From Salinivenus iranica (GTDB lineage Bacteria; Bacteroidota; Rhodothermia; Rhodothermales; Salinibacteraceae): DNA of 63,030 nucleotides. Position numbers and translations under genes: made by a program. The notes under the pieces were generated by a model. That model searched no databases. It was given only the letters and a program-made list of their open reading frames with translations, and was not told the DNA's origin. Where the stretch lies: NCBI GenBank assembly GCA_002894665.1, contig NCRB01000010.1:1-63030 (forward strand), in the 5' to 3' direction. Below, in pieces: positions 33,782-42,439 of the stretch (positions are counted from its first letter, which is position 1; every line of letters starts with the position of its first letter).

Positions 33782-34531
33782 ATGATCCAACACCGGCCCT
33801 TTGGGGTGCTCGTTGGCCTCCTGGTGGGGGCCCTTGGGCTTCTGGGCTGGACCGCGCCCGACGCGCTGCGCGTCGGGGCTTTTTCGGCGGCAGATACCTC
33901 CCAGGCCGCCCCGGACGACTGGGCGCCGATTTCTCTCGCCAAGGTGGACCGGCGGACGCAGTACGACCTGGTACGAGCCGATAGCACCACCGTCGTGCGG
34001 GCCCGGAGCGACGATGCCGCGGCGGGCCTCGCTACGGAGCGCCGCATCGACCTTACGGAGCATCCCATCCTGGAGTGGCGATGGAAGGTGGACGGCGTCC
34101 TTGACGACGGCAACGCCCGGACCAAGGAGGGCGACGACTATCCGGCCCGCCTCTACATCACGTTCGACTACGACGGCCTGGGCCTCGGCGATCGGATCAA
34201 GCTCACGGCCCTCCGGGCGCTGGGGTACGACGAGATCCCGACGCGTGCGCTTAACTACATCTGGGCCAACCGGATCGAGCGGGGGACTATGCTCGACAAC
34301 CCGTTTACCGACTGGGTGACGATGGTGGCTGTGCGCAGCGGGCCCGGCGACGCGGGCACGTGGCACACGGAGCGGCGCAACGTGCTAGCGGACTACCGTG
34401 AGGCCTTCGGCGAGGACCCGCCGCCCGTGAACGGTGTGGCGATCATGACGGACACCGATAACACGGACGGCGAGGCCACCGCGTACTACGGGGACATCGT
34501 CTTTCGGAAGCAGTCCGAGGAACCCGAGTAG
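33782..34531 (+). CDS. DUF3047 family exported protein
   Basis: 249 aa from ATG 33782. An N-terminal hydrophobic segment (FGVLVGLLVGALGLLGWTA) is a signal or anchor. The body has the DUF3047 hallmarks ILEWRWKVDGVLDDGNARTK and GDDYPARLYITFDYDG, then LNYIWANRIERGTMLDNPF and YYGDIVFR. The function of the family is not known to me; the fold looks like a beta sandwich. It converges with the S9 peptidase gene with only 10 bp between stops. Confidence 0.8.
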   Translation: MIQHRPFGVLVGLLVGALGLLGWTAPDALRVGAFSAADTSQAAPDDWAPISLAKVDRRTQYDLVRADSTTVVRARSDDAAAGLATERRIDLTEHPILEWRWKVDGVLDDGNARTKEGDDYPARLYITFDYDGLGLGDRIKLTALRALGYDEIPTRALNYIWANRIERGTMLDNPFTDWVTMVAVRSGPGDAGTWHTERRNVLADYREAFGEDPPPVNGVAIMTDTDNTDGEATAYYGDIVFRKQSEEPE

Positions 34532-34541
34532 CCCAACGTGT

Positions 34542-37274
34542 CTAGCGGTCGAGGACGACGCGCAGGCCGGTGACGCGCTGAGGCGGCGTGGGATCGGTCT
34601 CGGCCTTCGGGTCCGTGAGCGTGAGGGCCGATCCGTTCCGGGCCGCAGGGCCGTCGTCGGTGGTGGCCCACTCCGCCACATTGCCGCCCACGTCATACAC
34701 GAGTGGGCCGTCGCCCTCCGCGCCGTGGCCGGCCGGGCGACTGCCCACCCGCATCAGGAGGGCGTCGAGCGGCTGCCGATCGAGTCGGGTGCGGAGGCGC
34801 TCGTACTCGTCGGGGTTTGGGGCGAAGCCGGCCCAGTACGCCGGGGTGTTTTCCGAGGGCCCGCTCCGCGCCTCGGCCAGCTGCTCGAGTTCGTGCGCGG
34901 TGGGGAGGCGATAGGAGCGGCCCGTCTCCTCGCGGAGCCAGTCCACGTAGGCCTCGGCCTGTTCGGCGGAGACGTCGTGGGCGGGATGGTCGGGCGCCCC
35001 AGAAATTCCCTCGTAGTCCAACGCGAAGGCGCGGAACTGGGCCTGCGTCACCTCGAAGCGGCCCACGGCGAGCGTGTCGTTGAGAGGCACGGTCTCGGGG
35101 ACAAGGGTGTCGTTCACCATTTTGCCGTACCGGCCGTCGGTGGTTGCGGGGCGGGCCGTCGTTTCGAGGAGGGCGAGCGGGGCGTCCTCCGCCATCAGGC
35201 GGTCGGCCACGCGCTCATCCATCGAGGTGTCGCCAAAGAGATACGTGTCGATCCACTTCAGGTCCTCCTCCATCTTCCGCCGCTGGTGAGAGAGTTCGCC
35301 CAGGCCGTGCGGCTCGCCGGGATAGCTGAGGAAGCGGACCGGGGCGTTGCCGATCTGCTGCAGGGACCGGTAGTACTGCCACCCTTGCTCGTAGGGGACG
35401 GCGCGGTCCTCGGTGCCGTGGTGGATGAGGGTGGGCGTCTGGACCTTCTCCATCTCAAAGAGGGGACTCTTCTCGATGTAGTGCTCCGTGTACTCCCACG
35501 GGGCGCCCTTGAAGTAGGAGTTGTCGAAGCGGACGCCAAAGGCGCAGTTGCCGTAGTCGGAGGTCCAGTTGACGTCGCCGGCCCCGGGGGCCGCCACCTG
35601 GAAGAGCTCGGGATGCTCGATGGTGAGCTGCGTCGTGAGGATGGCGCCGTTCGACCAGCCCATCACGCCCAGAGAGTCGCGGTCCACGAGGCCCTCAGTG
35701 GCGAGGGAGTCGATGCCGCTTACGATGTCCGGGATTTCCAGTTCGTAGTACTTGCCCTTGATCGACTCCACGAAGTCGAGGCCGTGGTGGCCCGAGCCGT
35801 GGTAGTTGGGACGAAAGACGAACGCATCCCGCTGGGCGAGGAGGGGGGCGTAGACGGTCCACCCGAGCGACCAGGCGTCCAGGTCCACCCCGCTGGGCCC
35901 GCCGTGGATGACGGTCATCATGGGGTAGGACCGGTCCGGGTCGTAGTCGAGCGGGTAGTGCAGGATGCCGTTCACGGTCTCGCCGTTGGCGCCCTCCCAC
36001 TCAACGACTTCGGCGCGGGGAATGGGCAGGTCCTCAAGGTTCTCATTGAGCGTCGTGAGGGTCTCGTCGCTTTGGATGGTGCCCTCGCGGTAAGTGCCCA
36101 CGCGGTAGGCGGGCGGCGTGTCGGCAGTGGAGTGGCTAAAGACGACGGTTTCCCCATCCGGGCCGGCGGTGAAGGCCGAGGCGTGCTCCAGGCGCTCGTC
36201 GGCCACGGCCTCGTGCGTCCAGCCGTCCTCGGTTTTTCGGTAGAAGCGGGGGGTGAAGGTCGGGCCGTCGGCGAGCTGCACGTGCACGCCGCCGTCGACG
36301 ACGCTGTAGCCGCCGTAGCCGACGCCCTTGTCGCCCCAATCGAGGGGCACCTCCTGATAGCTGCGGTCGGAGAGGCTGTAGTGGTAGAGCTTGGTGATGC
36401 CCGCGCCCTCGTGCTCAGGGTCGGAGCTGTAGCTGTCCGTGGCATAGAAGCCGGTGCCGTCCGCCGTCCACTGGTAGTTGGACGGGTCGAAGTACTGTTC
36501 GTCGAAGATCTCGGTGGTCTCGCCCGTCTCCAGGTCGAGGAGGAACTGGTGCGGCTGGTTGCGCGCGTCGGCGCTGATCGGCGAGTCGGAGAGGCTATAG
36601 ACGACGTAGCGGCCGTCCGGGGAGGGGGCAAACTCGGTGATCCGGTGGTCATTGTCCGTCACGCGCGTCACGTCGCCCGTTTCCACGTCCACCGTGAAGA
36701 GGCGGACGGGGCGGAAGAGGGTCGTATCCTCGATGACGTCCGCGTCGTCGTCGGTTTCGGCGAGGTGTTGCTCGTAGCGGGTCTCGTCCTCTTCGGCCGA
36801 GAAGAGAATGCGATCGTGGTCGAGCCACCGCATCGCCCGCACGCTCTGCTCGGTGGAGGTGACCGAGGCCGGGGCGCCGCCGCGGGGGTCCAGGCGCCAG
36901 ATCTGGCGGCCCGCGGCGTCCGCGTCGTCTCCGTCTCGACTGGACAAGAAGGCAATCTGGGTGCCGTCGGGGTTCCAGCGTGGGGTGCTGTTGTTGCCGG
37001 TGCGGGTGAGCCGGAGCGTCGCCGTGCTGTCACCGCGGTGCGGGTCGTCGCGGTAGGTGAGGTAGAGGTCGGACTGTGTGCGGTCGGCCTCCGCGTCGGG
37101 CGTGTTCTTCACCCAGAGCACGCGTTCGCCGTCCGGCCCGATGGCGACGTCCGAGAGCGATTCTTGCTCCAGTACGTGATCGATCGACCAGGGCGCATCG
37201 TCCGCCGGTTGGGCCTGGAGGGGAAGGGCGAAGAGGAGGCCGAGGAGAAGGAAATGGGGAAAAGAAGGACGCAT
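34542..37274 (-). CDS. S9 (prolyl oligopeptidase) family peptidase with C-terminal FGE-like domain
   Basis: 910 aa, exported (MRPSFPHFLLLGLLFALPLQ, then AQPADD). Residues about 30-430 form a beta-propeller of the DPP-IV/WD40-like type. The alpha/beta-hydrolase carries Ser541 in MGWSNGA, Asp623 in HHGTEDRAVP and His656 in GEPHGL, an intact triad. Residues about 720-910 are a second domain resembling sulfatase-modifying factor (FGE): VGRFEVTQAQFRAFALDYEG, YRLPTAHELEQLAEA, YDVGGNVAEWA, and GLRVVL where GFRCV is usual. It has no cysteine, so it cannot carry out formylglycine chemistry. I do not know this combination. Probably a periplasmic or surface peptidase. Confidence 0.85.
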   Translation of the reverse strand: MRPSFPHFLLLGLLFALPLQAQPADDAPWSIDHVLEQESLSDVAIGPDGERVLWVKNTPDAEADRTQSDLYLTYRDDPHRGDSTATLRLTRTGNNSTPRWNPDGTQIAFLSSRDGDDADAAGRQIWRLDPRGGAPASVTSTEQSVRAMRWLDHDRILFSAEEDETRYEQHLAETDDDADVIEDTTLFRPVRLFTVDVETGDVTRVTDNDHRITEFAPSPDGRYVVYSLSDSPISADARNQPHQFLLDLETGETTEIFDEQYFDPSNYQWTADGTGFYATDSYSSDPEHEGAGITKLYHYSLSDRSYQEVPLDWGDKGVGYGGYSVVDGGVHVQLADGPTFTPRFYRKTEDGWTHEAVADERLEHASAFTAGPDGETVVFSHSTADTPPAYRVGTYREGTIQSDETLTTLNENLEDLPIPRAEVVEWEGANGETVNGILHYPLDYDPDRSYPMMTVIHGGPSGVDLDAWSLGWTVYAPLLAQRDAFVFRPNYHGSGHHGLDFVESIKGKYYELEIPDIVSGIDSLATEGLVDRDSLGVMGWSNGAILTTQLTIEHPELFQVAAPGAGDVNWTSDYGNCAFGVRFDNSYFKGAPWEYTEHYIEKSPLFEMEKVQTPTLIHHGTEDRAVPYEQGWQYYRSLQQIGNAPVRFLSYPGEPHGLGELSHQRRKMEEDLKWIDTYLFGDTSMDERVADRLMAEDAPLALLETTARPATTDGRYGKMVNDTLVPETVPLNDTLAVGRFEVTQAQFRAFALDYEGISGAPDHPAHDVSAEQAEAYVDWLREETGRSYRLPTAHELEQLAEARSGPSENTPAYWAGFAPNPDEYERLRTRLDRQPLDALLMRVGSRPAGHGAEGDGPLVYDVGGNVAEWATTDDGPAARNGSALTLTDPKAETDPTPPQRVTGLRVVLDR

Positions 37275-37679
37275 GGGCGGGGAACGCGGTGGGGAACAGG
37301 CGGACCCTCACGAAACGGCGTGGGGCCGACGAAGTCAACACGCCATCCTCCGGAGGCGGGCAGAAAGACAAGAATTGAGCCGTTACCGGACCTCGCTCGA
37401 CTGCGTCCCCCCGGTCGGGTTTTGGTCCGTCCGCAGGAGACGTCATCTGTGGAACCGCTTCCTATATGAATGGAAACGGTTCCGGCAACACAGGCCGGGA
37501 AAAAATTTGCATCTTATTTCTGAAGAGGCTACCGTGGGGTTATCTGAAAACGTCATAACAGACGAAATCGCGCTGGAGGTCGATGGCCGGGAGGGCGCCG
37601 GGCCGGAGACCCTCTTCCCAGCCACCACGGGAAGCGACGACGGCTCGCCACAATGTTTTTCCGATTGATCGGACCGACC
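37275..37679. other. Intergenic region between divergent S9 peptidase and susC genes
   Basis: About 400 bp. It holds twin 12-bp palindromes (37451-37483), an A/T-rich stretch (37499-37520, unusual in this GC-rich DNA) and the susC leader. No credible gene. Promoters for both divergent genes must lie here. Confidence 0.7.
37451..37483. promoter_or_regulatory. Tandem LacI/GalR-type operator candidates
   Basis: GGAACCGCTTCC (37451-37462) and GGAAACGGTTCC (37472-37483) both fit the palindrome GGAANCGNTTCC with a central CG, the form favoured by LacI-family repressors. Their centres are 21 bp apart, two helical turns, so dimers could bind on one face of the DNA. They lie about 200 bp before susC. 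No lacI-family gene is in this window. Confidence 0.6.
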
Positions 37680-40600
37680 ATGAGAGCACCGCTACAAAAA
37701 CTCGCGTGGGGATTCCTGTTGGGACTTCTGCTCCCGAGCCTTGCGTGGGCGCAAGAGCAGACCATTCGAGGCACAGTTACGGATGCCGCCACGGGAGAGC
37801 CGCTCCCCGGAGCGACAGTGCAGGTGGAAAACATGCAGCAAGGAACTGCCACCCGTTCGGACGGCACGTACGAGCTAAGTGTCCCGGACGACGCAGAGAC
37901 ACTCCTCTTCTCGTTTGTGGGCTACGCAGCCCAGGAGATTCCAATTGGCGGCCGGAGCGTCATTGACGTGGCCCTTTCGCCGGCCCAGCAGGCACTCGAC
38001 GAGGTAGTGGTCGTCGGGTTTGGGGAGCAGCGACAACAGGACGTGACCGGCAGCATCTCGCAGGTGTCGGCCGATGATCTCGACTCGGCCCCGGTCAATA
38101 GCTTCGAGGAGGCGTTGCAGGGCCGACTGCCGGGCGTGCAGATCACCAACTCCAGCGGAAAGCTGGGCCAGGGCATTCGGGTGCGCATTCGCGGAAATTC
38201 GTCGGTGACCGGCGACAACCAGCCGCTCTATGTGATCGACGGGGTGCCCCTCGACAACCAGAACCTGTCGACAAACGACGGGGCGACGAACCCGCTGGCG
38301 CAACTGAATGCCGGCGACATCGAGTCGATCGAGGTGCTGAAGGATGCCTCGGCCACTTCCATCTACGGGGCGCGGGGCTCGAACGGGGTGGTCCTCATCT
38401 CCACGAAAACCGGTGCCTCCGGGGGCTCGCAGTTTTCCTTCAGCATGGAACGGAGCTGGAGCGGCCCAACCAACAAGCCCGAGTTTTTGGACGCGGAGGA
38501 GTACGTCAACTACTACCTCGAAGCGGCCCGGAATAGCTCCATCGTGGGAGAAAGCTTCGTGCGGGGGCAGTTCGAATCCCTCTCGCGTGGGGTGGACTGG
38601 CGCCCGGCGGCCGACGGCACCCCCCTCATCGACGAAAACTGGCAGGACCGTGCCTTTCAGGACGACCCGACCAGCCTAGAGGTGAATCTGAGCGCACGGG
38701 GAGGAGACGAGAACACGACGTTCTACATCTCCGGGCTGTATAGCCAGCAGGAGGGGCTCCTGAACAACGACACGTACGACAAGATCTCGGGGCGGGTCAA
38801 CGTGGATCACTCCTTCACCGACCAGTTTCGGGTGGGGACGCGCCTGAACATCAACCGCGTGCTCAACACGCGCGTCTCGGACGACAACTCGTTCGCTACG
38901 CCGATTCAACTGGTGGCCCAGGCCCCCATCTCGCCCGCCTACGTCCCCAACACGGACGTGGAAACGAATCAGGCGGGGTTCTTCACGGAGTACCAGCCGA
39001 CCGAGGAGCTGAACAACCAGACGTTGTACTTCAACAACCTTCTGTACAACGACAACGTCCGGTGGAACGAGATTACCTACCGGACCGTCGGCAGCGCCTT
39101 CCTGGAATACGACCTCCTGTCGAGCCTGACGCTCCGCAGTGAGTTTGGCCTGGACCTCCGCACCCAGAACTCCGACCAGTATTTCAACAGCAAGGTCTTC
39201 CAGAATATCGGTACTAGTCAGGGGCTTGGCGTGCAAACCTGGGATCGGATCGTCAACTACAATTCCGACACCTATCTGGAGTACAGCGACACGTTTCAGG
39301 ACGTGCACAGCCTGTCTGGCACGGCCGGGCTTCAGCTGCAGTCGTCCACGACGAACGGGGCGGACGTGACGGGCGAGGTCTTTCCCAACGATGACTTCAC
39401 GCAGCTGAACAGTGCGGCGGAGTTTAGCGACGCGGGCGGGTTCGAGACCGGCTACCGTTTCCTCGCCTTCTTCGGGCGGGCCAATTACCAGTACGACGAC
39501 CGGTATCTGCTCGAGCTGAGCACCCGCTACGAGGGATCGTCCCGCTTCGGGGACGACAGCCGGTACGGATTTTTCCCGTCGGTGTCGGCCGGCTGGGTGT
39601 TGACGGAGGAGTCGTTCATTCCGTCGACGGATGTGCTCAGCTACCTCAAGCTGCGGACCAGCTATGGAATTACCGGCAATGCCAGCATTAGCAACTTTGC
39701 CCCCCGCGGGCTCTTCAACGCGTCCAGCTACGCGGGCCGCTCGGGCATCAACCCGTCGCAGACCCCGAACCCGCTCCTGCAGTGGGAGCAGACGGAAGAG
39801 GTGAACGTGGGGCTCGACTACGATCTCTTCGATCGGCGGATTAGCGGGTCGGTGGAGTACTACCGGAAGACAACCGAGGACCTGCTCCTGGACGTAAATG
39901 TGCCGAGCACGACGGGCTTCCTCGAGCAAACTCGGAACGTGGGGCGGGTGCGCAACTGGGGCATGGAGTTTCTGGTCGAGACGCGCAACCTGACCGGCGA
40001 CTTCAACTGGTCATCGAGCTTCAATATTTCGTTCAATCGCAACGAGGCGCTGGATCTGAACGACCAGGTCATTACGGGCGGCTTCATCAACCAGGCCCGC
40101 GAAGGAGAACCCCTCGGCGTTTTTTACGGCCTGGAGTACGCAGGCGTGGACCCGCAGGACGGCGATGCGCTCTTCTATGTGAACGAGAAGAACGAGGCGG
40201 GCGAGGTCATCGACCCGGAAACCACGACCGATGCCCCCGGCCAGGCCAATCGTGTCGTGATCGGCGACCCAAACCCCGATTTTGTGGGCGGCCTCGGAAA
40301 TACCTTCGAGTACAAAGGCGTTCAGCTCCGCACGCTGTTCAACTTCGATTACGGAAGCGAGATTTTCGGGGGCGGCGACGAGTTTAAGGCCGCCAATGGC
40401 CGTTTCCTGGACAACCAGCACATCAGCCAGCTGGACGCGTGGGAGGAGCCGGGCGACCAGACGGATGTGCCAGAGCCGCGCCTTTTCGAGAACAACGGCG
40501 GGCAGGAGTCGAGCCGCTACGTGTACGACGGCTCCTACCTGCGCCTGAAGAACGTGACGCTCTCCTACGAGCTGCCGGCGCCTCTCCTGCAGGGCCTCTC

Positions 40601-40778
40601 GGTGTCCAACGCGCGCATCTACGTGACGGGCACGAACCTGCTCACGTTCACGGACTACCGGTGGTGGGACCCGGAGGTGAACGCCGACTTTGCGGCCGGC
40701 AGTGTTGGCTTCGGAAACGAGTTCTACACGGCGCCGCAGGCCCGAAAAGTCACCGGCGGCATTGAAGTCTCCTTCTAA
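37680..40778 (+). CDS. SusC/RagA-type TonB-dependent outer-membrane transporter
   Basis: 1032 aa from ATG 37680, with signal peptide KLAWGFLLGLLLPSLAWA before QEQT. An N-terminal carboxypeptidase-regulatory-like domain (IRGTVTDAATGEPLPGATVQ, FSFVGYAAQEI) is followed by the TonB-box-like DEVVVVGFGEQ and a plug domain (LPGVQITNSSGK, LYVIDGVPLDN, IYGARGSNGVVLISTK). A 22-strand barrel ends in Phe (TGGIEVSF). SusC barrels import oligomers under a SusD lid with energy from TonB. ATG at 37653 is an alternative start. The susD gene is 63 bp downstream. The substrate is not evident. Confidence 0.93.
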   Translation: MRAPLQKLAWGFLLGLLLPSLAWAQEQTIRGTVTDAATGEPLPGATVQVENMQQGTATRSDGTYELSVPDDAETLLFSFVGYAAQEIPIGGRSVIDVALSPAQQALDEVVVVGFGEQRQQDVTGSISQVSADDLDSAPVNSFEEALQGRLPGVQITNSSGKLGQGIRVRIRGNSSVTGDNQPLYVIDGVPLDNQNLSTNDGATNPLAQLNAGDIESIEVLKDASATSIYGARGSNGVVLISTKTGASGGSQFSFSMERSWSGPTNKPEFLDAEEYVNYYLEAARNSSIVGESFVRGQFESLSRGVDWRPAADGTPLIDENWQDRAFQDDPTSLEVNLSARGGDENTTFYISGLYSQQEGLLNNDTYDKISGRVNVDHSFTDQFRVGTRLNINRVLNTRVSDDNSFATPIQLVAQAPISPAYVPNTDVETNQAGFFTEYQPTEELNNQTLYFNNLLYNDNVRWNEITYRTVGSAFLEYDLLSSLTLRSEFGLDLRTQNSDQYFNSKVFQNIGTSQGLGVQTWDRIVNYNSDTYLEYSDTFQDVHSLSGTAGLQLQSSTTNGADVTGEVFPNDDFTQLNSAAEFSDAGGFETGYRFLAFFGRANYQYDDRYLLELSTRYEGSSRFGDDSRYGFFPSVSAGWVLTEESFIPSTDVLSYLKLRTSYGITGNASISNFAPRGLFNASSYAGRSGINPSQTPNPLLQWEQTEEVNVGLDYDLFDRRISGSVEYYRKTTEDLLLDVNVPSTTGFLEQTRNVGRVRNWGMEFLVETRNLTGDFNWSSSFNISFNRNEALDLNDQVITGGFINQAREGEPLGVFYGLEYAGVDPQDGDALFYVNEKNEAGEVIDPETTTDAPGQANRVVIGDPNPDFVGGLGNTFEYKGVQLRTLFNFDYGSEIFGGGDEFKAANGRFLDNQHISQLDAWEEPGDQTDVPEPRLFENNGGQESSRYVYDGSYLRLKNVTLSYELPAPLLQGLSVSNARIYVTGTNLLTFTDYRWWDPEVNADFAAGSVGFGNEFYTAPQARKVTGGIEVSF

Positions 40779-40841
40779 GCCCGAACCGAGTGTGAGGACC
40801 AGGGCCTTTCGACGATACTTGATGTTTGATCTCTACGATTC

Positions 40842-42230
40842 ATGATCAACCGCTATCCGACTGATCTTACTTCTGTTCTGAGAGGGCTTCTTCTCGGGGG
40901 ACTGGGAATGCTCCTGCTGGTGGGGTGTGACAGCTTTCTGAGCGTAGACCCCAAGCAGTCCATCGATGAAAGCCAGGCGCTGAGTACGCCCCAGAACGTG
41001 CGAGCAGCCCTTGTGGGCGCGTATGATGACCTCAGCAGTTCCAACCTGTACGGCGGGCAGTACATGATGTCGCCCGATCTGCTGGCGGACAACGGCGACG
41101 TGCAGTGGGACGGCACCTTTGCCGACCCGGCCGAAATCATCAACAAGAATATGTTCTCGAACAACGGCTTCGTTGAGACACAGTGGACGGACGCCTACGA
41201 GGCAATCAACACGTCCAACAACGTTCTGAGTGCGCTGGGGCAGCTCGAAAACCAGCAGGAACGGGAGCGTGTGAAAGGCGAGGCGCTCTTCATTCGGGGC
41301 GCCCTGTACTTCGAGCTGGTCCGCCTTTTTGCCCAGCCCTGGAACGCGGGAGATCCGTCGTCCACCCCGGGCGTTCCGCTCGTGCTGGAGCCTACGCGGG
41401 AGATTGACGAAGAGGAAAATGTTACGCGCGACAACGTGCAGGCGGTGTACGACCAGGTGGAGGACGACCTCACGACGGCCCGAGACAGTCTCCCGGCCAC
41501 AAATGAGGAGTTTGCCGATACCTACGCGGCCAGTGCACTCCTCTCGCGGGTCTACCTAATGCAGGGACGCTACGAGGAGGCCGCGACGGCGGCCAACCGG
41601 GTCATTCAGTCCGGGGAGTACGCCCTCGCGGAAACCTTTGCCGGGGCGTTCAACAACAACGAGGACATCCCGGAGTACATCTTTGCCATCCAGGTGACGC
41701 CCCAGGATGGGGTGAACGACCTGAACCTCTTCTACGCCGCGGAGGCGGATGGGGGACGGGGAGACATCAACATTCAGGAGCAACACCTCAATCGGTACGC
41801 CGCGGACGATGCGCGCGCAGACTTCTTCTATGAGGACCCCAGCACGGGAGACATCCGGACGCAGAAGTGGCAGGACGACGAGGCCGACGGCGCAAACATT
41901 CCGATCATCCGGCTGGCCGAGATGTATCTGACGCGGGCCGAGGCCAACCTCCGCGCGGGCACGTCCATCGGGGCCGATCCGGTAGACGACGTGAACGAAA
42001 TCCGGGAGCGAGCGGATCTGCCGACGCTGAGAAGTGTCAGGGTTGAAAATGTGCTGCGCCAGCGCCGTCTGGAGCTTGTGTTTGAGGGCAATCTCTTGCA
42101 CGACCTGAAGCGCACGGAGCAGTCGGTCGGTGCCCTTCCTTACGACGCCGAGGAACTCGTGTATCCCATCCCGCAGCGTGAGATTGACGCGAACCCGGAA
42201 ATTCAGCAGAACCCGGGATACGGAAGCTAG
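40842..42230 (+). CDS. SusD/RagB-type nutrient-binding outer-membrane lipoprotein
   Basis: 462 aa. The signal sequence ends LGMLLLVGC with the lipid-bearing Cys in LLVGCDSF. The body is the all-helical SusD fold with TPR-like repeats (ALFIRGALYFELVRLFAQPW, ASALLSRVYLMQGRYEEAAT, IRLAEMYLTRAEANLRAG), and the C-terminal LRQRRLELVFEGNLLHDLKR block is strongly conserved in RagB/SusD. It acts as the lid on the SusC transporter encoded just upstream. No glycosidase gene follows, so the polysaccharide or peptide target is open. Confidence 0.93.
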   Translation: MINRYPTDLTSVLRGLLLGGLGMLLLVGCDSFLSVDPKQSIDESQALSTPQNVRAALVGAYDDLSSSNLYGGQYMMSPDLLADNGDVQWDGTFADPAEIINKNMFSNNGFVETQWTDAYEAINTSNNVLSALGQLENQQERERVKGEALFIRGALYFELVRLFAQPWNAGDPSSTPGVPLVLEPTREIDEEENVTRDNVQAVYDQVEDDLTTARDSLPATNEEFADTYAASALLSRVYLMQGRYEEAATAANRVIQSGEYALAETFAGAFNNNEDIPEYIFAIQVTPQDGVNDLNLFYAAEADGGRGDINIQEQHLNRYAADDARADFFYEDPSTGDIRTQKWQDDEADGANIPIIRLAEMYLTRAEANLRAGTSIGADPVDDVNEIRERADLPTLRSVRVENVLRQRRLELVFEGNLLHDLKRTEQSVGALPYDAEELVYPIPQREIDANPEIQQNPGYGS

Positions 42231-42272
42231 GTCGGTCTTTTTCCGCCTTGGCGCCCTTTCGTGCGCCGTTTT

Positions 42273-42308
42273 AGACGCCCTCTCCGGTCCGCTCCGGGGA
42301 GGGCGTCT
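42273..42308. terminator. Inverted repeat between convergent susD and subtilase genes
   Basis: AGACGCCCTC / GAGGGCGTCT (10 bp) with inner CCGG pairs. A T-run precedes it (plus strand) rather than following it, so it is not a textbook terminator for either gene, but position suggests one. Confidence 0.5.
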
Positions 42309-42439
42309 GTGGTTGCGCCCCCGGTGCCCGACGCATTCGGGGCGCTGGGCCTCCGGTCTGGGGGAAGGCGGACGGCTCAGGGCGTGTGGCCGCGGCTGAT
42401 GTGTTTGGCCGGCTCTTTCAGAACCCAAGAATAGAGAGG

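Noticed and set aside
34725..37469. Very long open frame antisense to the S9 peptidase gene
   Set aside because: High GC produces long antisense frames; its translation is compositionally odd, and the other strand carries a complete peptidase.
42273..42308. Canonical rho-independent terminator
   Set aside because: The stem is strong but the T-run is on the wrong side for both flanking genes; kept only as an inverted repeat with a likely role.
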